DNA of 64,000 nt from Portulaca oleracea (lineage: Eukaryota; Streptophyta; Magnoliopsida; Caryophyllales; Portulacaceae): the NCBI GenBank assembly GCA_029582165.1, contig CM055885.1, forward strand, positions 11,282,729 through 11,346,728, given 5' to 3'. Made by a program: the position numbers and the translations under genes. Positions 31,984-42,448 of this stretch are shown piece after piece (within the stretch, counting starts at the first letter, position 1; the number at the start of each line of letters is the position of its first letter). The notes under the pieces were generated by a model. The model saw only the letters and a list, made by a program, of their open reading frames with translations. It did no database searches and was not told the origin of the DNA.

Positions 31984-32186
31984 ACAAAAAAACTCACCAC
32001 AACTTACCAATAACCCGCCACAATTTCACCACACCATACCGCGTCATACCGCAGAATACCGCATAAAAGAACAGGGTCTAACTTATCCAAACTTATTCAA
32101 ACCTAACACAATTCTCCAAAAAAACATTCACTATAAAAACACAATTAGTCTTAAGCCCGTGCATCGCACAAGTATATTAAAAAAAT

Positions 32187-32460
32187 ATGTGTTTAATAAT
32201 TAAAAGCAAATATAGTATAAATGTCAATTTAAAAGGAAACCATAAAATGATATTATGAATTCAATGTACAATTTAATTAAGAAATATGCATGTACATGCC
32301 AATTTACATATTAATATTAAAACAAACAATAAATAGCACTGTGTCTCATAACCTAACCTATGAAAAATAAAAATATCACAACGTATATGATATTATTAAA
32401 TAAAAGAGAGGACTATTGTGTCCCATAATAGTAAGCTATTTGAATGAAAATACATAAAAT
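32187..32460. repeat. 275-bp repeat, copy 1 (second copy 62403-62686)
   Basis: Starts TATGTGTTTAATAATT and ends near AAAATACATA, about 95% identical to the sequence at 62403. Both copies begin immediately after a Helitron-like 3' end. Here the preceding hairpin-like sequence is GCCCGTGCATCGCAC. Its right edge abuts the truncated mariner-like transposase. Confidence 0.85.
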
Positions 32461-32520
32461 ACATAGGAAGACGGTGCATCCAAATTTTGGGCAATATACA
32501 CCGGATACGCTGCATCCCAC

Positions 32521-33600
32521 CAATGGAGCCACATATACACTAGATATGTTGCATCCAAATTTTCAACTTCTATCCGAACGGTGCAACGTATTTGGGCAGC
32601 GGCTAAGAACACCGGTAACGTGAATCATAGGAAGACGGGTAACTATGGTTGTAAGAAATTTCACGTAGATGCTGATGTGATTCGTGTAATTCCGATGCAT
32701 AAAAGGCAATCTCTTCGTGCACTACCTGCTACTCTTGGATGTTGTCTATCTACGGCATGGCGACTATTGAACTCCGGACTGATAAAGCGACATTCCAATG
32801 CAGTAAAGCCTTATCTCACAGAGGAAAATAAGCAGTCACGACTATGGTTCTGTTTGAACATGATCGATGTGGACAGCATACCACACAACCCGACTTTTAT
32901 TGGGATGTACAATGTAGTCCACATCGATGAGAAATGGTTCTACTTGAAAAGAACATCTCAGAATTACTACCTTGTGCCCGGCGAAGAAGAACCATATCGG
33001 ACCTGTAAAAGTAAGAACTTCATTGTTAAAGTTATGTTCTTAGCTGCTGTTTCCCGACCTAGATTTGATGAAGATGGAAATGAAACATTTTCTGGAAAAA
33101 TTGGTCTTTTTCCATTTATATTTCAAGAGCCGGCGAGAAGAAGCAGCGTTAATAGACCTGCAGGGACATTGGAAACAAAGGCTATGACTTCCATAAACAA
33201 AGACACTATCAGATTGTTTTTGGTAGAAAAAGTCATCCCAGCCATCAAGGATAGGTGGCCTTCAGAGGATTCTCATCGTCCGATTTTCATTCAACAAGAT
33301 AACGCTAGGACTCACATAAGTAATGATGATGCACTATTTCGTCGTGCAGCAAGCGAAGATGGGTTTGATATTCACTTAATTAATCAACCCACAAACTCTC
33401 TAGATTTAAATGTATTGGACTTGCATTTTTTCAATGCTATTTAGTCCTTGCAATATAAAGAATGCCCAAGAAATATCGATCAGCTAGTCAGTGGCGTTAC
33501 AAAGGCTTTTTATGACTTCCCGTCCAAGAGAGCAAATCATGTATTTGTCACTTTGCAACAACGCATGACACAAATCATGACTAAATATGGGTTCCAATAA
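32521..33600 (+). pseudogene. Plant mariner-like (MLE) transposase with in-frame TAG
   Basis: The frame can be followed from about 32530 (ASKFSTSIRTVQRIW, the helix-turn-helix end of the DNA-binding part) to TAA at 33600. Catalytic motifs of plant DD39D mariner transposases are present: VHIDEKWF (first Asp), IFIQQDNARTH (second Asp) and NSLDLNVLDLHFFNAI (third Asp). Codon 33442-33444 is TAG where relatives have a Gln codon (FFNAIQ). The frame then continues with SLQYKECP ... QIMTKYGFQ. The N-terminus is missing because an unrelated repeat ends at 32460. A mariner-type TIR lies downstream at 36160-36206. Confidence 0.85.
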
Positions 33601-34230
33601 TTACAAGATCCCTTACATGAGTAAACTGAAGTTAGAGAGGCTAGGTCAACTACCTAATCAATTAAGTTGTGATCATGTGTTGGTGCAAGATGTTCGTAGT
33701 TATTTTGGTTAGATTTTAGATCCGGTATGTGGTCATTAACAAGTGGAAAGTTAGTACTACTTATTTTTTCAATGTTTTATTTTCTTAATTTGATTTTGAT
33801 GAGTACTTTGACAAATTTTGCAGGATTGGTATCAGATTTGCTAGACTCCGAAAATTTCATGGTTGTTGATGACTCTATAGATAACAAATGGGTAGTGGAA
33901 GATTCATTGGACGGTGAAGACTCGCGTGGTTGTCAACAATTCAATGGAGGGTGTCTTAATTCGACCCCGACCTAACGAAGAACATGAAGAAGAAATTAAG
34001 CAAACCATTGCGGTTATGTTAGAGATTTACCTTCCCGCTTTATATTACTAGTAGTCTCTAATTAATGTTTTCCTAAATCAGTTTCATTTAGAAATTAAGC
34101 AAACTCTCTAGATAGTATTTCAGTTTTACATTATTATTGCGGGCAATTGTAGTCATGGATGAATGTGGGAATAGAAATCAGTTTTGTGGCATGAGTTTCT
34201 TGGTGAAATGGCATGTGTGGGATTCAGCAA

Positions 34231-34465
34231 ACTCTTTGGATACAGTTTTGCTCAATTAGCAATTTGCAGCAAAATGTCAATTAGCTACTGTAAATGTCTA
34301 GATACAGTTTTGGTCAATTAGCAGTTTGCAACAAAATGTCAATTAGTTTGCAGCAAAATGTCAATTAGCTACTGTAATTGTCTAGATACAGTTTTGGTCA
34401 ATTAGCATTTTGCAGCAAAATGTCCATTAGCTACTGTAAATGTCTAGATACAGTTTGCAGTTGTC
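34231..34465. repeat. Minisatellite, unit about 62-85 bp
   Basis: Three and a half units built around TCTAGATACAGTTTTGGTC, AATTAGCA, TTGCAGCAAAATGTC and AATTAGCTACTGTAA. The second unit has an internal 23-bp duplication. Confidence 0.85.
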
Positions 34466-34775
34466 GAGATAGTTTCGAATGAGAAGTGCTTTTGGTCAAG
34501 TGAGACCAATTTTATTGTTTTGGATTCAAATGGTGTTCATGGCACTTCATGGAGATTTGGTCCTTGTTCTGCAAACATCATTCATTCATTGATTGATAAA
34601 TTTTCCTTCATTGGAAACATTAAAAAAAAAAAAACATCTTTATGGTAACACAACAACTTTAGTGTGAAGTCTAGTGGGGCATTGATAGCAAATTAGCATG
34701 GAGTATTGAATGTGGCATTTGGATATCATGATTTTGGTCTTATCAATTGGATTAGCATGGATTGATCAATCAAAT

Positions 34776-34835
34776 AGCCTATGTGGGATTCGAACCCACA
34801 TCCTTGCAAATGCTCTACCAATTGTGCTAATAGGC
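34776..34835 (-). pseudogene. tRNA pseudogene lacking most of the anticodon arm
   Basis: On the minus strand the acceptor GCCTAT pairs with ATAGGC. The D-arm/A-box TAGCACAATTGGTAGAGC is present, as is a perfect T-arm (GTGGG-TTCGAAT-CCCAC) with a B-box. Between GAGC and the T-arm only 12 nt remain where about 22 are needed, so the anticodon loop is gone and no identity can be assigned. Both internal pol III promoter boxes survive. It could be a SINE-type head, but I see no SINE tail. Confidence 0.75.
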
Positions 34836-34915
34836 TATACACAATCAAGAATTACTCCCAAGCAGTGGAAATGCAACATTCCGACAGTGGAAATTAGACA
34901 AAAGCGAAGGTGGGT

Positions 34916-35012
34916 TTTAACAAGTGCTCTACCAATTGGTCTTATCAAGTGCTATACCAAATGGATTATCAAGTGCTTTACCAATTGCTCTTTATCAAGA
35001 GCTCTAATAAAT
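34916..35012. repeat. Degenerate repeats of the tRNA D-arm sequence
   Basis: GTGCTCTACCAATTGG, GTGCTATACCAAATGG, GTGCTTTACCAATTGC and GAGCTCTAATAAATGG occur about 25 bp apart, each followed by a TTATCAA phrase. They match the D-arm complement of the tRNA pseudogene at 34820. Confidence 0.7.
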
Positions 35013-35759
35013 GGATTAGCATGGAGTATCTAGGCATTTACTAAGTCGATAGAGAATACATTAGCACATCCCAAGCAGTGGAAATTCAACATAAATGGCT
35101 TTCAAATGCCATGCTAACACTATGACAACATTCTGACAGTGGAAATTCACCAAAAGCACTACATAATCACACCCAAAAAAAAAAACACGCACCAAATAAC
35201 AATTTCAACAAAAGCACTACTCCAAGATTAGCAAAAATCATTCAGACAGTAAGTCATACCATTGCAACATTCCAAGATTAGCAAAAATTTGGAATGAAAC
35301 GAGCCCAGTGGCTACAACATGTCTTACCAAGAGAACCAACAGGAATTGCCAGCAGGGGAGGAAGAAGCAACAAGAAATGTACAAATTCAAAATGCGAACT
35401 CAAAACTCAAAAGCGGGAAGAATCTGGTTATATACCTGCTGAACGAGACAATTGAACTCAAAAGAGTTCATGAGGTGCCAGAATTCAAGATCAATTACAA
35501 TATTCGCTCCTTCCTGAGACCTCTTCGAGACTCAATCAACTTCAACTTCTCCTCTTTATATGCGACGCTGGAGATCCGGCTGTCGAAGATTTCAATTTTT
35601 TTAGGGATGGAACATTTCAAATGCTGGGAAAGGAAAATTTGGAATGAAATATTGCCGAAGATTTCAAATTTTTTATGGAACAATTTGAATGAAATGGGGC
35701 AACAAATTCTTTTATGGAAGAATTTGAATGAAATGTTGGGAAAGAAGACTTAACTATGG

Positions 35760-36115
35760 AAAGGAATGGGAAAAGGAAAGAGAAAGAAAGAGAATGGAAA
35801 AAAAAAAGAATGGAAATGGAAAGAAAGAGAATGTGAGTAATGTACAGTGGAAGGTGGAAATGGAAATGGGAAAAAGAAACATAAAATTATCAAAAAAAAA
35901 ACAAAAAGAAGGATAAAGAAAGAGAATGGGAAAAGAAAGAATGGAAATGGAAAAGGAAAAGATAGAGAATGGAAGTAATGTACAGTGGAAATGGAAATGG
36001 GAAACGTAAATGGAAAAGGAAACGGAAATACAAATGGAAAAAAGAATAAAGAATAAAGAATAAAGGAAATGGAAATGGAAAAAAGAAAAAAAGAATAAAG
36101 GAAATAGAAATGGAG
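35760..36115. repeat. Purine-rich low-complexity tract
   Basis: Imperfect GGAAATGGAAA/GAATAAAGG repeats, almost pure A and G on the plus strand. ORFs here are artefacts of the repeat. Confidence 0.85.
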
Positions 36116-36159
36116 TAATTAATGTGTTTCATTGGAATTGTAAAACAGATAATTAGAAA

Positions 36160-36206
36160 CGAGAAAAGTTAGTTAAAGTGACATATGAAAAAGAACGGAG
36201 AGAGTA
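36160..36206 (-). mobile_element. Terminal inverted repeat of a mariner/Stowaway-type element
   Basis: In reverse complement it starts TACTCTCTCCGTTC and continues TTTTTCATATGTCAC, the well-known plant MLE/Stowaway end, bounded by TA. It may be the right end of the element that held the transposase at 32521-33600. No left partner was found. Confidence 0.6.
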
Positions 36207-36462
36207 TATATCTATTAAAACAAGACTACCTAAAAAAACCTAAACGTAAGATAAGGATTTTGAGCGATTTGGGCTTTCCAAACCAAACACCTAACCTATG
36301 CATAAATGTTTCTAACAAAAATAGAAATATTTTACTTTCACTAAGATTTAAACCTTGGTAGTTAGCATAAAAGTTGAGAGTATTTGCCACTTGGCTATAT
36401 CTCTGTATATATTTTTGTCATATTATGAATAATGTGTTACTAATACATTGTTTACATTCATA

Positions 36463-36490
36463 TTAGTAAATACCCGCGCGTTACGCCTTG
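36463..36490 (-). mobile_element. Helitron-like 3' terminus, reverse orientation
   Basis: Minus strand: GGCGTAACGCGCGGG followed by TATTTACTAAT. CTAA fits the CTRR terminus and the GC-rich inverted sequence is a decayed hairpin. Short and degenerate. Confidence 0.35.
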
Positions 36491-36800
36491 ATCAATTAAA
36501 AAATACTTAAGTGTTGCTTGATATGATTTTGAATTAATAATACATATCTGTGATATAGAATAGTTTTTTTGGAGATAAATAATCGGTACGATAGGGTTTA
36601 TGGTTGAAAAAAAAAAATTCAAATTGACTTTTTGACCACTAGTAAACTGAAGTTATACCATATTTTCCTAGAATAATCCAACATCAAATTCTCGTCGCAA
36701 AAAACTGACATGACATTGATACCACATGCTTAGTAATCAAAATATGATGCAAACTCTGTTAGACCTAGTTCAGATACCATTGTGAGGCTCTGATACCAGT

Positions 36801-37430
36801 CGTTAGGATCTAGGTAAAATATAAGGTAGCCTAGTATTTGCAGCGGAAGATAAAATTATCAGGATGTATAAATTGAGAAGAAATATAACAAGATCAGTAA
36901 TTAAAAGATCGAGAGTATAAAGACACACGATTTACGTGGAAACCTAAATAGGGAAAAAACCACGGACGGCAACGGAGCAATAATTCACTAGTATAAGGGG
37001 AGAGATTACAAGAGAGATCCCAAGGGGCTATATAACGCAAGGGGATCGACGGCCAGATCACAAGGAGTTAATAGCACAGGCTATATAACGCAAGGGGATC
37101 GATGGCAAGATCACAAGGGGTTAATAGCGCAACGGGATATACTGAAGACAAAATAACTCTGTAAAGGACTCTCACAACCTAGGGATGAGTAGAGGTGAAG
37201 AATGCTCTGCGTGTGTGTTTGTCGTATGCCGTAAGTGAATAGGTGAATAAAACCCTCTATTTATAGGAAAAACTCCCTATAAAACTAACTTGACTCCCAC
37301 TCCAATTAGATTAGAATCTAATACAATTAGGAAACCTAACATAATAAGGAAACTTAAATAATATCTTAATAAAATTAGGAAACAAATAATTGTGGGATCA
37401 AGAGACTGATTTTGGGCCATAAACCCAACA
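36801..37430 (-). repeat. Array LTR 1
   Basis: Minus strand runs from TGTTGGGTTTATGG to CCTAACG. A TATAAATAG box lies at 37257-37265. More diverged than LTRs 2, 3 and 5. Confidence 0.85.
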
Positions 37431-37509
37431 AACTCCACCTTGGGCCAAAATCTTCGATACCGTCATAGAGCCTTGAAGGGCAATCAGATGTGATGAACAT
37501 CAATTGAAT

Positions 37510-37848
37510 TCAAGTCACCCTTGAACTCAGTAAGAGATGAGGTTGTAGAAAGCAGAGAACTGTAGTAGTTGAACCCTGTCGAACATAAAAACCGCCTTGC
37601 CTGGAGGTTGTAGAACAGGTATTGTTGGAGCGCTCTTTAAACTTCGATCTGGCTTTGCTTGAACCCCCATTATTAGTGGTTTCACCTCTACAAAACCAAG
37701 CCTTCAGCTTTATCAGAAAGCACTTCAAGATCCAATTAGATTTGATATCTTCGAAAGACAGGGTTTCATATGATATGACTTCTTTAAAGTGCTTGTAGGA
37801 ATGGGGCAAAGAGACAACCAACAAAGATAGTCTTATCCTCATCTTCAA
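37510..37848 (-). pseudogene. Copia-type gag fragment, array unit 1
   Basis: Frame of 112 codons with the UBN2/copia gag core: LLVVSLPHSYKHF, then SFEDIKSNWILKCFL. A basic linker ending in NNGGSSKARSKFKERS follows. The C-terminus differs between units because of small indels. Too short for a whole gag and without a zinc knuckle. Confidence 0.75.
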
Positions 37849-38065
37849 TAGTAACCTCCAAATTTCCAGATCAATAATAATGGAGTTACCTTCATCAAAA
37901 TATTTTTTTGAACTCTCCGGATACTGAAACTGATCACACCGTCGAACTTCTCAATATCAGACTTAATCGCAGACATCCCGAACTAGGCAGAAAAAAGATT
38001 AAACCTGGCTCTGATACCACTTGTTAGACCTGGTTCAGATACCATTGTGAGGCTCTGATACCAGT

Positions 38066-38694
38066 CGTTAGGATCTAGGTAAAATATAGGGTAGCCTAGT
38101 ATTTGCAGCGGAAGATAAAATTATCAGGATGTATAAATTGAGAAGAAATATAACAAGATCAGTAATTAAAAGATCGAGAGTATAAAGACACACGATTTAC
38201 ATGGAAACCCAAATCGGGAAAAAACCACGGACGGCAACGGAGCAATAATTCACTAGTACAAGGGGAGAGATTACAAGAGAGATCCCAAGGGGCTATATAA
38301 CGCAAGGGGATCGACGGCCATATCACAAGGAGTTAATAGCACAGGCTATATAACGCAGGGGATCGATGGCAAGATCACAAGGGGTTAATAGCGCAACGGG
38401 ATATACTGAAGACAAAATAACTCTCTAAAGGACTCTCACAACCTAGGGAAGGATAGAGGTGAAGAATGCTCTGCGTGTGTGTTTGTCGTATGCCGTAAGT
38501 GAATAGGTGAATAAAACCCTCTATTTATAGGAAAAACTCCCTATAAACCTAACTTGACTCCCACTCCAATTAGATTAGAATCTAATACAATTAGGAAACC
38601 TAACATAATAAGGAAACCTAAATAATATCTTAATAAAATTAGGAAACAAATAATTGTGGGATCAAGAGACTGATTTTGGGCCATAAACCCAACA
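38066..38694 (-). repeat. Array LTR 2
   Basis: Same ends and TATA box as LTR 1; 629 bp. Confidence 0.85.
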
Positions 38695-38747
38695 AACTCC
38701 ACCTTGGGCCAAAATCTTCGATACCGTCATAGAGCCTTGAAGGGCAA

Positions 38748-39104
38748 TCAGATGTGATGAACATCAATTGAATTCAAGTCACCCTTGAACTCAGTAAGAG
38801 ATGAGGTTGTAGAACCTGTAGTAGTTGAACCCTGTCGAACATAAAAACCGCCTTGCCTGGAGGTTGTAGAACATGTATTGTTGGAGCGCTCTTTAAACTT
38901 CGATCTGGCTTTGCTTGAACCCCCATTATTAGTGGTTTCACCTCTACAAAACCAAGCCTTCAGCTTTATCAGAAAGCACTTCAAGATCCAATTAGATTTG
39001 ATATCTTCGAAAGACAGGGTTTCATATGATATGACTTCTTTAAAGTGCTTGTAGGAATGGGGCAAAGAGACAACCAACAAAGATAGTCTTATCCTCATCT
39101 TCAA
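38748..39104 (-). pseudogene. Copia-type gag fragment, array unit 2
   Basis: 118 codons. Same core as unit 1, with C-terminus SLTEFKGDLNSIDVHHI, suggesting this is closer to the ancestral end of the product. Confidence 0.75.
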
Positions 39105-39321
39105 TAGTAACCTCCAAATTTCCAGATCAATAATAATGGAGTTACCTTCATCAAAATATTTTTTTGAACTCTCCGGATACTGAAACTGATCACACCGTCG
39201 AACTTCTCAATATCAGACTTAACTGCAGACATCCCGAACTAGGCAGAAAAAAGATTAAACCTGGCTCTGATACCACTTGTTAGACCTGGTTCAGATACCA
39301 TTGTGAGGCTCTGATACCAGT

Positions 39322-39950
39322 CGTTAGGATCTAGGTAAAATATAGGGTAGCCTAGTATTTGCAGCGGAAGATAAAATTATCAGGATGTATAAATTGAGAA
39401 GAAATATAACAAGATCAGTAATTAAAAGATCGAGAGTATAAAGACACACGATTTACATGGAAACCCAAATCGGGAAAAAACCACGGACGGCAACGGAGCA
39501 ATAATTCACTAGTACAAGGGGAGAGATTACAAGAGAGATCCCAAGGGGCTATATAACGCAAGGGGATCGACGGCCATATCACAAGGAGTTAATAGCACAG
39601 GCTATATAACGCAGGGGATCGATGGCAAGATCACAAGGGGTTAATAGCGCAACGGGATATACTGAAGACAAAATAACTCTCTAAAGGACTCTCACAACCT
39701 AGGGAAGGATAGAGGTGAAGAATGCTCTGTGTGTGTGTTTGTCGTATGCCGTAAGTGAATAGGTGAATAAAACCCTCTATTTATAGGAAAAACTCCCTAT
39801 AAACCTAACTTGACTCCCACTCCAATTAGATTAGAATCTAATACAATTAGGAAACCTAACATAATAAGGAAACCTAAATAATATCTTAATAAAATTAGGA
39901 AACAAATAATTGTGGGATCAAGAGACTGATTTTGGGCCATAAACCCAACA
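39322..39950 (-). repeat. Array LTR 3
   Basis: 629 bp, almost identical to LTR 2 (for example GTGTGTGTGT where LTR 2 has GCGTGTGTGT). Confidence 0.85.
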
Positions 39951-40003
39951 AACTCCACCTTGGGCCAAAATCTTCGATACCGTCATAGAGCCTTGAAGGG
40001 CAA

Positions 40004-40495
40004 TCAGATGTGATGAACATCAATTGAATTCAAGTCACCCTTGAACTCAGTAAGAGATGAGGTTGTAGAAACGGCTGTAGAACCTGTAGTAGTTGAACCC
40101 TGTCGAACATAAAAACCGCCTTGCCTGGAGGTTGTAGAACATGTATTGTTGGAGCGCTCTTTAAACTTCGATCTGGCTTTGCTTGAACCCCCATTATTAG
40201 TGGTTTCACCTCTACAAAACCAAGCCTTCAGCTTTATCAGAAAGCACTTCAAGATCCAATTAGATTTGATATCTTCGAAAGACAGGGTTTCATATGATAT
40301 GACTTCTTTAAAGTGCTTGTAGGAATGGGGCAAAGAGACAACCAACAAAGATAGTCTTATCCTCATCTTCAATAGTAACCTCCAAATTTCCAGATCAATA
40401 ATAATGGAGTTACCTTCATCAAAATATTTTTTTGAACTCTCCGATCTCAAATCGATCACAGTCGAACTTCTCAATATCGACTTAATCGCGGACAT
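40004..40495 (-). pseudogene. Copia-type gag fragment, array unit 3
   Basis: The longest version (163 codons). Its extra N-terminus (MSAIKSILRSSTVI) arises partly from the deletions that begin near 40440 and should not be trusted. Core as in unit 1. Confidence 0.7.
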
Positions 40496-40577
40496 CCCGA
40501 ACTAGGCGAAAAAGATTAAACTCGGCTCGATACCACTTGTTAGACTGGTTCGATACCATTGTGAGGCTCGATACTAC

Positions 40578-41186
40578 CGTTAGGATCTAGGTAAAATATA
40601 GGGTAGCCTAGTATTTGCAGGAAGATAAAATTATCGGGATGTATAAATTGAGAAGAAATATAACAAGATCGAATTAAAAGATCGAGAGTATAAAGACACA
40701 CGATTTACATGGAAACCCAAATCGGGAAAAAACCACGGGCAACAGCGGAGCAATAATTCACTAGTACAAGGAGAGATTACAAGAGAGATCCCAAGGGCTA
40801 TATAACGCAAGGATCGACGGCCATATCACAAGGAGTTAATAGCATGTGCTATATAACGCAGGGATCGATGGCAAGATCACAAGGGGTTAATAGCGCAACG
40901 GATATACCAAGACAAAATAACTCTCTAAAGGACTCTCACAACCTAGGGAAGGATAGAGGTGAAGAATGCTCTGTGTGTGTTTGTCATGCGTAAGTGAATA
41001 GGTGAATAAAACCCTCTATTTATAGGAAAAACTCCTATAAACCTAACTGACTCCACTCCAATTAGATTAGAATCTAATACAATTAGGAAACCTAACATAA
41101 TAAGGAAACCTAAATAATATCTTAATAAAATTAGGAAACAAATAATTGTGGGATCAAGAGACTGATTTTGGGCCATAAACCCAACA
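40578..41186 (-). repeat. Array LTR 4 (deletion-rich copy)
   Basis: 609 bp. About 20 scattered 1-3 bp losses relative to the other LTRs, many at CAG or CTG sites and G or C runs. Confidence 0.85.
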
Positions 41187-41221
41187 AACTCCACCTTGGG
41201 CCAAAATCTTCGATACCGTCA

Positions 41222-41640
41222 TAGAGCCTTGAAGGGCAATCAGATGTGATGAACATCAATTGAATTCAAGTCACCCTTGAACTCAGTAAGAGATGAGGTT
41301 GTAGAAACGGTAGAGAACTGTAGTAGTTGAACCTGTCGAACATAAAACCGCCTTGCCTGGAGGTTGTAGAACATGTATTGTTGGAGCGCTCTTTAAACTT
41401 CGATCTGGCTTTGCTTGAACCCCCATTATTAGTGGTTTCACCTCTACAAAACCAAGCCTTCAGCTTTATCAGAAATCACTTCAAGATCCAATTAGATTTG
41501 ATATCTTCGAAAGACAGGGTTTCATATGATATGACTTCTTTAAAGTGCTTGTAGGAATGGGGCAAAGAGACAACCAACAAAGATAGTCTTATCCTCATCT
41601 TCAATAGTAACCTCCAAATTTCCAGATCAATAATAATGGA
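41222..41640 (-). pseudogene. Copia-type gag fragment, array unit 4
   Basis: Same sequence as the other units, but small deletions near 41310-41350 break the frame, so no long ORF remains. Confidence 0.7.
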
Positions 41641-41819
41641 GTTACCTTCATCAAAATATTTTTTTGAACTCTCCGGATCTTGGCCCGATCAACCGTCGAA
41701 CTTCTCAATATCGGACTTAACTGCTGACATCCCGAACTAGGCAGAAAAAAGATTAAACCTGGCTCTGATACCACTTGTTAGACCTGGTTCAGATACCATT
41801 GTGAGGCTCTGATACCAGT

Positions 41820-42448
41820 CGTTAGGATCTAGGTAAAATATAGGGTAGCCTAGTATTTGCAGCGGAAGATAAAATTATCAGGATGTATAAATTGAGAAGA
41901 AATATAACAAGATCAGTAATTAAAAGATCGAGAGTATAAAGACACACGATTTACATGGAAACCCAAATCGGGAAAAAACCACGGACGGCAACGGAGCAAT
42001 AATTCACTAGTACAAGGGGAGAGATTACAAGAGAGATCCCAAGGGGCTATATAACGCAAGGGGATCGACGGCCATATCACAAGGAGTTAATAGCACAGGC
42101 TATATAACGCAGGGGATCGATGGCAAGATCACAAGGGGTTAATAGCGCAACGGGATATACTGAAGACAAAATAACTCTCTAAAGGACTCTCACAACCTAG
42201 GGAAGGATAGAGGTGAAGAATGCTCTGTGTGTGTGTTTGTCGTATGCCGTAAGTGAATAGGTGAATAAAACCCTCTATTTATAGGAAAAACTCCCTATAA
42301 ACCTAACTTGACTCCCACTCCAATTAGATTAGAATCTAATACAATTAGGAAACCTAACATAATAAGGAAACCTAAATAATATTTTAATACAATTAGGAAA
42401 CAAATAATTGTGGGATCAAGAGACTGATTTTGGGCCATAAACCCAACA
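41820..42448 (-). repeat. Array LTR 5 (outer 5' LTR)
   Basis: 629 bp. Flanked on the right by unrelated sequence (AACTCATTGG), so it is the outer 5' LTR of the minus-strand array. Confidence 0.85.

Larger units (their letters stand above)
28581..32078. mobile_element. Harbinger-like TIR element or composite, about 3.5 kb
   Basis: The left end is GGCCCTGTTCTTTTCTGCGGT. The right end in reverse complement is GACCCTGTTCTTTTATGCGGT, 19 of 21 identical. TAA flanks both sides (28578-28580 and 32079-32081), the 3-bp duplication typical of PIF/Harbinger. Subterminal zones are rich in ACCACAA motifs. The interior is very AT-rich and has no transposase, so it is non-autonomous or filled with other insertions, including a Helitron-like 3' hairpin at 31952-31970. 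Confidence 0.5.
36763..42448 (-). mobile_element. Tandem LTR-internal array of a small copia-type element
   Basis: Five LTRs of about 630 bp alternate with four internal regions of about 630 bp, a period of about 1257 bp. In the minus direction each internal has a primer site (TGGTATCAGAGCC), one copia-type gag fragment and a purine tract just before the next LTR. There is no pol, so every unit is non-autonomous and depends on another element's enzymes. The array ends on the right with a complete LTR. On the left it ends about 38 bp inside a fifth internal. It most likely arose by unequal recombination between LTRs. Units 2, 3 and 5 are nearly identical, unit 1 differs at scattered sites, and unit 4 is full of small deletions. 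Confidence 0.85.

Noticed and set aside
35319..35753. 144-codon plus-strand ORF downstream of the mariner-like transposase
   Set aside because: No recognisable domain, runs into the purine-rich tract and has no supporting context.
36763..42448. Regularly spaced repeats considered as a CRISPR-like array
   Set aside because: The period is about 1257 bp and the units are whole LTR-internal modules with primer sites. This is a retroelement array in a plant genome.
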